Below, in pieces: positions 1-11,409 of a DNA stretch of 64,000 nt. The stretch is taken from positions 1 to 64,000 of the forward strand of contig NCSJ02000197.1 in NCBI GenBank assembly GCA_002812745.2, read 5' to 3'. The notes under the pieces are model-generated. The model saw nothing but the letters and a program-made list of their open reading frames with translations, did no database searches and was not told the DNA's origin. The first letter of the stretch is position 1, and each line of letters begins with the position of its first letter. This DNA is from Scytalidium lignicola. Lineage: Eukaryota; Ascomycota; Leotiomycetes. The translations under genes and the position numbers were made by a program.

Positions 1-830
1 AAGCGAGCATTTTTTGGGCCGAATCAGGATATTTTCTCACGCTGTTTTGATAAGGTTGTGGAAATATTGTATGGCGTGAGGAATTGAAACTGGTGTGATC
101 GCTTGAAAGTATTAAGGCAGCATGAATTATAGGAAATCGGAGCACTTTATTGGCTTATTTGCCTGCAGGGGGATGACCATTCATTTCTTGCACCCCCTTA
201 CGTACGGAAGTACAGTAACAAAAAGCAAATTATAGCGCTAGCCGTGTTGGGTCTAAGAGCGACTTCGTGATTGGTCTCTTAATTAGGACAGAAATCAGTG
301 ATCGATGCGGCCGAAAAGTTGGACTAGTATACTGCTCAGTCCTCTATTGTAGGAAATATTGGAGTTGTGGCAAGCCAAAATCTCGCCATGTTGTTGGCAT
401 TTTGCTTTATCGCTGGCGGAGGCAGTTTTGCGTTTATTACGCTTAGTAAGTTGGCAAAGTGTGGTGATTTAGAAAATGAGGTCTAATAAATGATGTTAAT
501 CTATCATTAACCAGGAAGTATCAGAACAAAAAGAGATCCTTAGTTGCCTGGCTGCTTATTAACCCTTATATATGTTCTGACAGGAAGGTACTTAAGCATA
601 CTTAAATTCAGTTGGAAGAACTTTTTTTTCCAGTATGAATTGTCAGCATTCGTATTAATCAATCATGTAAATATAAAATTGATTGGGCTGCTATGTCTTT
701 TATTTGTATTATAAAACTAATATTAGAAATTCGAATAATCACATAATACAACTTTCTAAGAGCCTTCGACCCTTAAAGAGTCTCACCAGTTTCACCATTC
801 TTACACCTAACAGATGTCCAGATTCCGGTT
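1..830. other. intergenic, no gene seen
   Basis: No frame longer than about 60 codons with protein-like composition and no repeat structure is visible. The last 200 bases are AT-rich and lie downstream of the lipase stop, so they probably include its 3' UTR. Confidence 0.5.
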
Positions 831-2117
831 TCATAGCGTACTTGAAGTGATATTAACAGTAACGTCTTGGATGGTGCATCCCTTTGTCGAATAGAGCTTG
901 CTATATGTCCCATCCAATACGCTAGTCAACCACGTAAATGCCCTATCTTCTCCATTAGTAATCTCGGCAATATGCCCACCAACTGTGTTGCGCTGGTATA
1001 GTATGTTGGCGTCCAATGAACAGTACTTATTCACGAGTGAATCAGTAGCCTGGACAGCACTGAGCTCGTCATTAATCGCCTTGTATACGAACAGAGGCAT
1101 CTGGGGTATGCCATGATTTCCCATTATGCCAGTATTGTTAAAGATCTTTTGCATAATAGGGGCGTCAAGATCCGCTCTCCCACCGACGAAGTAGCTGAAA
1201 CCGTCCTGGCCTTGGAATTCAGTGAAAGCTTCTTCCAGTGTTATATTTTTCCCTAGGAGAAACGTCGTTCGATTGTGTGATCCCGTCGGTTTAAGTCTGC
1301 TGTAGATGTAGTCGTATGCCTCTGGATACTGGCTTGTTATGCCGAGGACTGCCATCGGGATCAATCCTGTGAAGTACGTTCCAGTGGCCTCATCCAAAGT
1401 AGCTAGTACACTTGGGGTCAATCCACCGAGGGCAGCACCAGCGAAGTTCAACTCCGGGGCATAAGCCTCCTGAAGTTCTGCCGCCCAGTCCACCGCCAGT
1501 CCACCGCCAGAATATCCCCACAAGGCATATCGAGCATTGTTGGCAAGGCCAAAGCCAGACGACAATACCGCGCGTACTGAATCAAGGGTGGCATGGCCTT
1601 CCTGGGGACCCAGAGTAAATGAAGCCAGCGGACCCTGGAAATCAGGGACGTTTAGGTACCACCCGCGACCTAGTGCATCGGGGATGTTATCATTGATATC
1701 GCTGGCTAAGCTGTTTCCATAGAGGGCGTAACTAGGGCTAGCATCGACATCGGCGGAGTTGTAAGGGATCTGGTAGGAAACTAAGGCGCTTTTGTTTGAC
1801 GACTTCGGAACAAAAAGCGTTGTGACTGCCCACGAAGGACGGTATCGACCGTCTGTTGTGCGATATAAGATGTTGTAAGCCGCAGAGCAGTTGCCGATTA
1901 TCGTAGAGAGGTTTCCGGGAGCAGGACGAACGCGCAGCACAGCGCCTGGCGCCGCCAACTCATAGTTTGGAGGAGCAGTGTAGAAAGGGTCCTGGCTTGG
2001 AGGCAAAGGCGTTGTTGATGCTAAAGATGGCTGCTGAACAGCGTCAGGTACTGTAGGAGTCGCAGCAGACACCGTGAGCAGAACGCTCGTAGACAACAAA
2101 CGAAGCCAAAAACCCAT
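831..2117 (-). CDS. secretory lipase (LIP family, PF03583-like)
   Basis: Predicted secreted triacylglycerol lipase of 428 residues in a single exon. The first ~19 residues (MGFWLRLLSTSVLLTVSAA) form a signal peptide. The body carries the alpha/beta-hydrolase nucleophile elbow GYSGGG, in the context ALWGYSGGGLAVDW, about residue 200. It is followed by the Gly-rich FAGAALGG stretch typical of Candida/Aspergillus secretory lipases. Several N-x-S/T sequons (for example NLS, NCS, NRT, NIT) fit secretion. Length matches the family (about 400-460 residues). The ATG is the only one preceding the signal peptide. It likely acts outside the cell on lipid esters. The family call rests on motif and architecture; substrate cannot be read from sequence. 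Confidence 0.88.
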   Translation of the reverse strand: MGFWLRLLSTSVLLTVSAATPTVPDAVQQPSLASTTPLPPSQDPFYTAPPNYELAAPGAVLRVRPAPGNLSTIIGNCSAAYNILYRTTDGRYRPSWAVTTLFVPKSSNKSALVSYQIPYNSADVDASPSYALYGNSLASDINDNIPDALGRGWYLNVPDFQGPLASFTLGPQEGHATLDSVRAVLSSGFGLANNARYALWGYSGGGLAVDWAAELQEAYAPELNFAGAALGGLTPSVLATLDEATGTYFTGLIPMAVLGITSQYPEAYDYIYSRLKPTGSHNRTTFLLGKNITLEEAFTEFQGQDGFSYFVGGRADLDAPIMQKIFNNTGIMGNHGIPQMPLFVYKAINDELSAVQATDSLVNKYCSLDANILYQRNTVGGHIAEITNGEDRAFTWLTSVLDGTYSKLYSTKGCTIQDVTVNITSSTL

Positions 2118-3389
2118 GGTTGCTATTCAGGTTGGTATGATATTGGGCAGTACCACGAGACTATGTCGTTTGATACTTTAACCACATTCTAGAGAAGCCT
2201 CTAATATTTATATCTGAAATATAAATGACGTATGTCACTGAAATTTTGATTGTATACTCCGTATGTATTTCTCAATTAACAAAAACAACACTGATTACGC
2301 AGGCGACATGGAGTGGACCATGCGGAGGCTCCACATTGTTGCTAGACCAGCCCTTAAGCTCTGCTTACGCCAGCTGCAGATGAAAGATTTTATGGGGTCC
2401 CTTGACAGAAATTTGAGCCCTAGCAATGTATGAGGACATTTAATATATTTTGATTGGTGCCCTAGCTATATAATCGTGGGGTAGGTGAGATTCCTCCTGG
2501 TACCTTGCGGAGCTGTCTGTAGCCCGCACGAATGCCACGGCTTCTTCAAGTGCCGGCTCAGACAACGTCGGCATGTGACATTGCATGAGACGCAGGTTCG
2601 TGACTAATCAGCTTTGATTGGTAATGATGGAGGATGATCCATGAACAACATCAGGGGATGGATATCGCGGTGTGGCTCATCTCGGCGGGTCCACTTCATG
2701 TCAGCAAGTTAGGCTCAGATCGACGAGGCAGGCTTAGGTTTACGTCCGTAGAAACAAAATCCTTATAAGGTACGGTATGATTGGCACTAATAAGTGAGGT
2801 GGAAGATTCGGATAAGATTATGTCACAGAGCGATTGGCGGTTGGGTGGGAAATACATATCCTCTAGCAAAGTACCTATGCGAAAATGGAGATCTTCAAGG
2901 CAAAATTATTTTCTCTAATATGATCGTAACTAGTTGAACGTGTCGTGACTAAGAGTTTTGTATAAACCTGCGAAATTTTGCTGCTGGAATGACGCTTGTG
3001 GATAAGATATTAAAGGAGTTCTTATTATTGCTACAGCAGAAAAGTAGTTAAGTATCACCAAAATCCCCATTTCGTTTGTATTATAACAGATACGAACTTA
3101 TATTTTTCTAAAATGGCTTTAAAAAAAAGTTTGGAAATATACATCATTGAAAGTTATTGTCAGGTTGTTGCATTTAGAGTAGCTAAATCATACTTATCTA
3201 TTTCTAATATGTCCTATGATCTGAACTATATCTCGAAAGTTCTGTATCCTGTACCATGTCTCCTTGCAATTTTGTCTTTCACATCCTATAGAAAAGGTTA
3301 AAAAGTAGCGGAACGAAGCTGCCAATTAACATAGTCTAACTTGGCTTAGAGGAGGTACTAACAGCGAACAGAAGAAGCCGCCAATTTTA
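2118..3389. other. intergenic between lipase and bZIP genes
   Basis: Holds the 5' flank of the lipase and the 3' flank of the bZIP gene. A 62-codon plus-strand frame near 3113-3301 has no recognisable features and I do not call it. No repeats were seen. Confidence 0.5.
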
Positions 3390-4231
3390 TTATGGACTCT
3401 GAGGAGTAGGATTCTGTTGATCTTGAAAGTAAGCCCGACATTGAGCTAGTTCTATCTCCATATCCAGGATGTACTGTTGTTCGGCAGAGAGTAATTCGGC
3501 CTTTTCCTTTTCCTTTTCTTTGTCCTGCCTTGAACTATCGGGATCATCACCGGCCTCATCATGCTCATTGCTACGCTTGACCTGTGCGAGAAGTGCTTTG
3601 TATTTGGCCTCTAGGTTTGCATAGTCTTTTTCTAGGCTGTGGTGTCGAAATGTCAAATTCGCGAATTGCTCGGTGAGACTTTTCAATTGGACCTGACGTC
3701 GAGCGCGGAAGGCACGTTGTGAATCACGGTTTTGGGAGCGTCTTCTCTATGGCAACCGTTAGATATAGGTTGACCCTAGCGCTTTTAAACTAGATTGACG
3801 ATAGATATAGATCATATAAAGGTAGAAGAGGAAAAGTAGGGTATTCACCGCCAGTGATGACGCGCTTGGGTGACATCTTCTAGAGTTTTGGTCTCTAGAT
3901 GTTATGCTTGAGGACGGAGGCCCCTCACTATACTGATATGCATCTTGATAATCCACCGGGTTGAAATTTTCTGAAATATCAACACCGGGCGTAGATGTTT
4001 CCCAGATGGACAAAGAACGCTTTGGAATCTTGATTTTAGTTAGTTCTAACAGTTGAAACCGTATCAAAATGATCTCAATAATTTTGCACGCACTAGAAGC
4101 AATGAGGGACATACCGAACCTGTGATGGCATCTGAAGGGGAGGGTAAGGTGCCCGCGTCCCATTCGTCAGCACCGGAAAATGCATGGCCTCCTGTCACAT
4201 CCTGAGATGGTGTGGTATCATTACTCATCAT
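3390..4231 (-). CDS. AP-1-like bZIP transcription factor
   Basis: Three exons: 4115-4231, 3849-4028 and 3390-3746, joined in phase 0 at GTATGT...AAG (branch ACTAAC) and GTGAAT...CCATAG (branch TCTAAC), giving 217 residues. An in-frame TAG lies five codons upstream of the ATG pair at 4231. The third exon opens with the basic region RRRSQNRDSQRAFRARRQ, matching the N-x2-(A/S)-Q-R-A-F-R pattern of fungal Yap1/Pap1-type factors. A heptad-like coiled coil follows (LKSLTEQ.., LEKDYANLEAKYKALL), then a Lys/Glu-rich linker and a short C-terminal helix. The first two exons are acidic and Ser/Pro-rich. Expected role: nuclear DNA binding, often in stress responses. It lacks a recognisable cysteine-rich redox domain, so it is not a clear Yap1 orthologue. 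No single open frame covers the whole gene. Confidence 0.82.
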
Positions 4232-5563
4232 ATCTGATAAGTCCTAATCTGCATTTTAGCGACATCGTTTCGCGGGGTTTTCGGGAATATTCCAGGAGAT
4301 AGAGATGGCTAACTTCGGTTGGGGTTCCATACCACGCCAGAGCTGATATAAGGGCCGTTGGCACATCCCATTTGACCTTGCCAGACCCCATCATCAATAA
4401 AATCGAATGGAAAGTCCCATTTGAAATCATAAGCCATTAGGAGAAACAGGTTTTCTTTCTTCCGTATTAGAGATTCCCTTGGTAGACTTTAGGTTCGTTT
4501 GGACGCCTTGCTTAAATCTGAACACACGGCAGTTATGAATGGTAGCAAAATATCATTATTATAAAACAGCCAAGTACCAAATACCAAGCAGCCATCACCA
4601 GCAACATGCTTAAAAGGTAATGTATTGTGAGCACTGGCTATGTTGACGTTGATGCCTGGTAAACTCCTAGGAGCGCTCTCTACAAAGGGATGGCGTTGAT
4701 ATCGAGGTACTAAAGCGTATCCCAATTGTTCCGAGGATAGCTCGATAAAGAAATAAATAAGGTTATTATTCGATCCGGCACTTACCAAAATGGGAAGAAG
4801 CAGTGTGCATTTTGGGTACGATGGCTAGCAGAGCTATAAACCATTACCCATCGTGGGAAATAGTAGTGCTCACAACAAGACCTAGACAAAAAGGTCTATT
4901 ATCGAAAACGCAATTGGTGAATTTACAGTAGCTATAGTCAAGTCTAGCTATAAGTTATAAGAAAGTGGGCTCTGATGGACTTTAAAACTGGGGCGTCGTT
5001 TGCTGGATTAGGACATTGCTCGCTCGTATATGCTCCCCCTTGGCAGCTACACTAACCAAATTCGGAGAGCGCTCGAAACCCACATCACGACTCCATTAAC
5101 TACTTTTGCTGCTATACCGTGTTTATTGATCTGTTTAAATATACTTATATCTATAATGGCGGGCTCATGCTATACATAGCACTCCGTAAATTACATCTTA
5201 CCGCCGGCTGGGGTTCTTACGGTATCTCCTTCCAAAGGATCTTATTCAAACTCGACACGACACCCTCAACCTTCACCGCGTTCACAGGAGTTTTCCCGGC
5301 GTGGAAGCACCATTAGAGAGATTGAAGATACGTTAAATTACATATATTGGCTTCATAATACGTGAACAAAGGCTGTATATTCAGCCCTTGCCTACTAGTA
5401 CATACTAGCAAAGAGGTAAACCGCTTTCAACCCCCCCAAAATATTTATTCTTCCCAATAGAACCTTTAATAAAGTGTATGTACCTACACACCGTTTGATT
5501 TTACGCTGTTTACTCCTTCCAGTCTATAGATTTCCATTCCATTTTCCTCAAAACGCCAAGTTT
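4232..5563. other. intergenic, no supported gene
   Basis: Frames of 65-99 codons occur on both strands, but none has recognisable motifs or continues through plausible splice sites. The region holds the bZIP 5' flank and the 3' flank of the next gene. Confidence 0.45.
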
Positions 5564-7624
5564 TCATTCCTTTGAATGCTGTTGCAATGCTCGATCATTC
5601 ATAACTTCTATCCAGAGCACCCGACCACCAGTTCCACATACACTTCTCAACCACAAAAACTCACTAAGTACTTTTTCAACCTCGTCCCATTCAGATAGCT
5701 TCAACGCAGCAGATACGGCAGCCAGGTTTTGGACATACCAGTTCCGCTCGGTCGTTCCAGCGGATGCAATGCCACCCAGGACCAACATCCACATTAAAGT
5801 CTCGGGACACAGCTGCCAGCAAAGATCGAACTTAGATTCTTCCATGATAGTCTTGAGTCGCGATGCTAAAGTTTGGAATATCCCCGACTGTGGCGGCAGA
5901 GCGAAAGTCACAGCAACACTAAAAAGGATAGCAGTATGACGGATGGATTCATAAAGACAGATGCTGTTTACTTCACCATATTCGAGCTCCTCGCCTCTTG
6001 GTAAAGACATAAGACGGTGTTGTAGTGTGTTTCTGTGTCTTACAAAGATGTTGATGTCGGGGATGAAGTTGATACCACGACAATGATGGTCAATTATTAC
6101 AGTGAGATCAGCAATCGCTTGTAATATTGTTGTTGCCGCATCATTGATACCAAGGGTTAGGAGATCCTGGAAACGTCTTCCAGTGGTCTTAGGGGGGAAG
6201 TTTGGGGTTTCATAAGTAGTAGGTATGGTTCGAACAAGTAGAGGCCAGAATGGCTTGGAAAGTTTCTGTGTTGCATCCAAAATATCGGAACTACATGGAT
6301 ATCGTTCAGTAAAATTTCGATATCCGCAAAGAGGTATTTAAGTAGATAAGGGATCAAAGTGGGATACTTACAAGGACAAGATTTCTGCTAAACCATTCAG
6401 CTCAATCTTCTCTAGCCCTCCTCTCCTATCTACCAATGACCTCATTGCTGTGGTGTGTGCTGGGATATGGTTGATACTCCCATAAAGATCTAGCCATTGT
6501 AGGCTGATCATTGGACTATTGAACGGGTTACTCAGCGCTGGGCCGTCAATATTTGCTAAAAGTTCAACCTCATTTGTACCAAGGGTCAATACAGACAGGA
6601 TAATATCATCCAACGGCGTTGGGGTTTTCTCTGGACGTTTTAACTCCTCCTTTAACAGCTTCATGGTCTGTATCTTGTGGTATAGCCGCACGGGGTTGTT
6701 TAAACTTAAATGCGGACTGCGCAGAACATCCATGTGTACTGAAGCTCCAAAGAGCATAGCATGCTTCACGACAGGCCGTTCATAAGTCTTTTCAAGCCAT
6801 GCTCTTGGGTGATGACTCGCAGATCCGTTGGGGCCAGGTACTCGAAAACCGGGCCAAAGTATAGTGAGAGCTATTGTGGCAATCAAAAGGTCAGTGAAAT
6901 CTTCATATAGAGTTGATGTATTATGCGAGTTGTGTGTGTGTAACAAGAATAGGAGGGAGAAAGGGTGGTACTCACAATGATCCATCAACTCGTGGAAGTG
7001 CAAGTCTACATTAACATTCTCGATTCGAAATGGATCAACCCTTCCTTGCCCCACGAGACTCAACGGGCTACCAATGGTAGAGACAGGGCTAGGTTGCTTG
7101 GAGAAGATTGAATCACCACTCTCATTTTGCTCCGTCACGCCTGTGATAAAACCACTACTGTCAAAATCAGACCTGAAAGGTTCTGGCCAATCGGTATATG
7201 TCGTTGTTATCCACGGGTCATCGAGAAAATAGTTCTCAGGAACTAATGTTAGATCGTCCGGTGCTATTGTCTCAATCTCGGTATTGTTTCTGGTATTGAC
7301 GTCGACGTTTACGTTGGCCTGTTGTGGCACACCTATCTCCATCTCCCGCTGCTGCTTCTGCTTCTGCTTCTGGCGGAAACTACGCATTGCAGTTGAGCGA
7401 ACGATTCGTCTGTTTCGCTCTCGCTCAGCATGTGTTGCTGCGTTCATGTCGACAAACTCAAGACTATGAAAGACTGTGGGGATTGGCAGACGAGCAGTGG
7501 CCTGTCCTTCATCAGTGCCACCGCCGATGCGATCCCAAGATCTCCTGGCGCCAGGGCCTGGAGGAGTACCATGATCATCGAGCGATTGAATTATCTTGGG
7601 AGCCATCTCTCGATGCTCTTCCAT
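5564..7624 (-). CDS. fungal-specific transcription factor-like protein (PF11951-type)
   Basis: Three exons: 6976-7624, 6372-6870 and 5564-6290. Introns are 105 bp (GTGAGT...CACAATAG, branch CACTGAC) and 81 bp (GTAAGT...TGTAG), with compatible phases 1 and 2, giving about 624 residues. The N-terminus has the phrase SLEFVDMN followed by a basic RERNRRIVRSTAMRSFRQKQ segment. This layout is common in ascomycete Fungal_trans_2 proteins that lack a Zn2Cys6 cluster. No CX2CX6C motif is visible here. The rest is a helical regulatory domain with the DRRGGLEKI phrase typical of the family. Presumed nuclear regulator; target unknown. A later start at the second Met (MAPKI) is possible. Confidence 0.8.
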
Positions 7625-8830
7625 CTACATACGGATCGATGGGCTAGATGTGTGTCGTGTGTAGAGGGAGGAAGCAGACCATATTAAAAATTCTAGTCGC
7701 AAAGGCAGACCGAGACAGAAAGCATAACCACAGACATACATAACACGGCTATGGTGCTAGCTGGCAGGTTGTATTGCTTGGAGCACGCAAATATATGGCA
7801 TAGTCTGTCAGGGGCAATAATATCTCTACTCATGCTACCAGGAAGGAAAAAAAAAGACTCCCTCTCCTAAGGATCAGGAGAGCTTTTTTTTTAGCAGCGA
7901 GAGACATTGCGGTCCAGGGGGGACGCCCTGCCAAGGTGAGAATCAGCACCGCGTTAGTTTACCAAGACGGTGTAAAGAGAGAGAGTGTGTGTGTGCGTCA
8001 GAGAGAGAGAGGGAAAGTGGGAGAGAAAGGTGTCAAGACACAGCTCCACGGCACTATGGAATCACCAGGGCGTTGACATATGGTCGATGCGCATCCTGTG
8101 CTGCTGAAGTCCTGTAGCTCATGAATGTGATTGCCGTATACTGTATGCCTACCGGGGCCTGGTCGGGCCGTTGAGAGGTTTATAAGCACTAAGCACACCA
8201 ACAAGGCCTTTCAGTGACTTAGACAAGCTTTATATCCCTATCCCCGACGAAGAAGCAAGAAGTCCGATCTTATCGCCGCTCGAGTGATGAGAGAGTCCAA
8301 ACCACTGAAGGACAATAATGGCGTTGATCTCAAAGCTATGAGGACTGTTGTGTCTATTGATGTAATTGCAGTGTAATCCGTCCATTACCCGTCCACGCAA
8401 TGACTTAGTCGTTATCTCCATTGCAAATGCCGGTTCTTTCCTTCTGTTCAGCGACTACAATACAGGGTATTTACTGATTACTGATACAATTACCTAGGCA
8501 GTGGATCAGGTACCTGGATGATTAAGCACCAAATTTTTTAGTCATGGGCCAATACGAGCCCTCCACCAACTCCTCCACCAACTCTAGTTGCCTGATACTA
8601 CTGTAGTAGTGGGTTCCAACCCCCTGATCTCAATATTACTCCTCGTATCGGTCGATGGCCTACTGTCCGTGGGATGTAGAACGTACCATGCACCCAAACA
8701 GTACAGAACATTCCAAATAACCTTAACTCGCCAATTTATGGACACCTTGTCTAACCAAACAAAGAAATTAGAAACGAGATTTTAGGCCCTACCGGCCGGC
8801 ACCGGAAGTGATCTATGATTATCCCCTCTC
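7625..8830. other. intergenic, low-complexity patches
   Basis: 5' flank of the transcription-factor gene. Contains short purine and GA/GT simple repeats around 7975-8030 and an A/T-run pair near 7845-7895. No gene supported. Confidence 0.45.
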
Positions 8831-9028
8831 CCGGCGAGAATTGTTGCCTTTTATGCAAAACTATAAATTATGCAATATTCTGCAATTACAGTCAATCAGA
8901 GTTGTTTAACGACCTCCTCAATTTTTCGCTAAGTGGCGTGAGAAACAACTCTGATTGGCTGTAATTGCAGAATATTGCACAACTAGCATAATTTACAGTT
9001 TTGCATAAAAGGCAGCAATTCTCACCGG
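8831..9028. mobile_element. foldback / MITE-like inverted repeat element
   Basis: Two arms of about 80 bp form a long imperfect inverted repeat. The left arm starts CCGGCGAGAATTGTTGCC at 8831. The right arm ends as the reverse complement of CCGGTGAGAATTGCTGCC at 9028. The arms continue through CTTTTATGCAAAACT and AATATTCTGCAATTACAG to CAATCAGAGTTGTTT, with a loop of about 30-35 bp. No coding capacity. No convincing target-site duplication next to the CCGG ends, so the superfamily is unassigned. Confidence 0.75.
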
Positions 9029-9559
9029 ATACTGATTACACTGTACTTTCAACCTGTGCTATAAGTAACTCAAAAATAATAATTAATACCTCTAAACATT
9101 CTTGAGGTTTCATGTTTTACGGCACAAGGTGGCCGCCAATAGCAACAGGACCAGGCAGATGGCATTGACCCCTTAATCGTACCGTGCCTGTGTGTTCAAC
9201 ATCTCCGGCCGGATTACCGTATACAGAGCATCTTCCACCGCGGCGGCCGCGGAAATTCCGCAAGATCCCACCTCTGCCTACGCAAGAACGAGTATTTCGT
9301 ACCTAACCGCGTATTAATTATTAGCGTATGACTTCATCTTACTGTATTTCCTTGCCCCCATCTTTGCCCCACGAGGCCCACAGTACTGCAAGGCACCCTG
9401 CGTCGCTCTTTCCCCTCCACCGCCAGAGATGGAGTCATTTATGAGCATGCATAATCTTAAGCGAGGCAATCTGATTGGTGTATACACTTAATTAAAGTTT
9501 TATGCTCAACAAGATGTTGCATAATTAACCAAGCCATTAAAATCAAAGAAAGCATGTTA

Positions 9560-9919
9560 TAAAAGTAGGCCACAGCTAAATCTACACACCTAGCGCGTCC
9601 TTCTATCTACACATACCACCATACTAGTTTTGTAATTTTATACGTAAATATTTCAAACACCAATGAATCAGAATTAGTTTAAAAAATATATATTCAAATA
9701 ATTTGTTCGAATTAAATGAATTATCAATTTTAATTGTATAAGTTTTATATAAAATTATTGTAAAAATGTTAGTCAAAGTAAGAGTTAAAATGCTCTCGTT
9801 TATATTTTCCTCGCACAAACATGTTCTCGCTTAAACTTTCTTGCATTTATCGTAATTTGGTGGTGTGTGTAGATATAAGGACGCGCTAGGTGTGTAGATT
9901 TAGCTGTGGCCTAAAAGTA
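9560..9919. mobile_element. MITE with GGCC termini and 8-bp target duplication
   Basis: The element proper is 9568-9911 (344 bp), bounded on both sides by the perfect 8-bp direct repeat TAAAAGTA (9560-9567 and 9912-9919). Terminal inverted repeats of about 50 bp start GGCCACAGCTAAATCTACAC and continue through CCTAGCGCGTCCTT. The centre is very AT-rich with no coding potential. An 8-bp duplication is typical of hAT-type transposition (known); that assignment is inference. The termini closely match the element at 52644-53045. Confidence 0.85.
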
Positions 9920-10140
9920 TAAGCCCCTACCCCGTCTAACCGACACCCCCATTACCCGACACCCATTTTACATACAAATTAACATTTTTCGAGGTTGAAT
10001 AACTTTACAACTATTCGTATTTAAAAAATCAAATCAATTAATTATATGTTCGTAGAGTTATTTAAGTCCAAAAATCACAGATTTGTATGTAAAATGGGTG
10101 TCGACTTGGGGGGGTGTCGGTTAGCCGGGGTAGGGGCTTA
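9920..10140. mobile_element. MITE flanked by TA, directly abutting the previous element
   Basis: Inverted repeats of about 60 bp start TAAGCCCCTACCCCG at 9920 and end with the reverse complement at 10140. They also share CTAACCGACACCCC and CGACACCCATTTTACATAC in opposite orientation. TA dinucleotides bound both ends, as expected for Tc1/mariner-type duplication (inference). The internal 100 bp is AT-rich and non-coding. It begins exactly at the end of the neighbouring element's target duplication. Confidence 0.78.
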
Positions 10141-10446
10141 ATCTGCAAAACTTTGCATAAGTAACTCCATTTTTACTAGTCGAGGGGATAATTAGATGAG
10201 AAAATGTTCGTCAGTTTAAGAACAGAAAGGCATGCTGAGCATGTCATGCACTGTCGACCTCGCCTTCATGAATTATACACTTATCCCATATATTTTGTGA
10301 CTGCTAAGCGATTGTAAAATCGGCTGTAAAACGCAGGATAAGTGATTTCGAATAAGTTTTGCAAGGATATTGTAACTTATTGCAGGATTGTTCTGTGATA
10401 AGTCTGATATTATGTAAACGTCATTTATCAATTGTTATGTTTAAAG

Positions 10447-10578
10447 TTACAACGGCCTGTAAACCAGTGTGGCTACAGGATCGCAAAGGCTTATAAACTA
10501 GTAGGCTACAGGGGTTGCAAAGGCCTATAAACCAGTGTGGTTACAAGGCCGCAAAAGCTTATAAATCAGTGTGATCCA
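10447..10578. repeat. 34-bp tandem repeat, three full and two partial units
   Basis: Full units at 10462-10495, 10496-10529 and 10530-10563 share the pattern AAACCAGTGTGG.TACA followed by GCAAAGGCTTAT. A partial copy precedes them and a 15-bp partial copy follows (AAATCAGTGTGATCC). Units differ by several substitutions, so the array is not recent. Confidence 0.85.
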
Positions 10579-11114
10579 ATATCCCACAATCTGCATGGAT
10601 CATACATTTTTGTGAACCTTTCTTTAGTATGGGTCGGTTGGAGGATCAGTTACAGAAACTAGGAGAGGAGAGAAACAAAGAAACTTACTGCAATCTGAAC
10701 AATATAGACTCCACTGCAAGAGTAATGTTACATGAGATGACACAGTGAGTATAGACTTTTATCTACATCTCCAAAAACCAACACAGCGATAATTTAGCCT
10801 TCCGTGGACTCTCTATACGAACAAGAATGCTAAAATAACTCCTGATGAAAGAGGATATGCAGCTCCTGGGTATAAAAATTTTGAGAGACTGCTTGGCAAA
10901 TCAGTTTGGATTAAGAAAGAGAACCAACCTGTAGTAACGTAATTTGTGACCAAAAACGCAGACACCTACGCAATGACGGCGGTAAGTGTAGATTCATACG
11001 AACTCCCCTGTCCATCGAATTTCTAACACTGTAATATAGTTATATGATTATTTCAATAATCTTCAAGAATGCCATGGAGTAACATATAATGACAAGGAAG
11101 ATGAACCCGACTAG
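10569..11114 (+). pseudogene. zinc metallopeptidase relic (HExxH, M35/aspzincin-like)
   Basis: Three coding blocks join at good splice sites: up to 10744, 10798-10981 and 11040-11114 (introns GTGAGT...TTTAG, 53 bp, and GTAAGT...ATATAG, 58 bp with CTAAC branch). Intron 1 falls within the zinc motif, and splicing restores HEMTH after ARVML. Downstream, NADTYAMTA matches the NADSYAL-type motif that follows the metal site in fungal M35-like enzymes, and a Cys-containing lead-in (FCEPFF) precedes it. A TAA at 10940-10942 interrupts exon 2 in frame, while coding resemblance continues beyond it. The N-terminal half, including any signal peptide, is missing; tandem repeats and a stop lie where it should be. 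Hence a truncated, nonsense-mutated gene. A readthrough product is unlikely. Confidence 0.75.
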
Positions 11115-11409
11115 AGTAATTGCAATACAGATATATGGCCCAACGATTATCCTAAACCGGTTAAAAACACTTGGAACCGGTATCAAGTTGATACTAAATC
11201 GGGCTAAAGCTAATTTCAGGTAACTAGGAATATTTTCAGAGGAGTATATTAGCAATCGGTGAGAAAGTTTAACTCGTAAAGGTGTTTTGAAGTATTCTTG
11301 GAGTATGTTATGATATAGGAGCATATTAGAATATATATAAAAAGGGTATTTAATTTTCACTTTAATCAATATGAAATGGGCTGTTTAGATTACCGAATAT
11401 CTACAGTAG

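Noticed and set aside
4489..4788. 99-codon minus-strand frame
   Set aside because: No motif, no continuing exon, composition ordinary; probably chance.
7324..7687. plus-strand frames overlapping the transcription factor
   Set aside because: Shadows of the opposite strand; Gln/Lys codons of the real gene read as Ala/Ser/Phe runs.
11040..11369. 109-codon hydrophobic minus-strand frame
   Set aside because: Overlaps the last exon of the metallopeptidase relic on the other strand; AT-rich DNA gives hydrophobic runs by chance.
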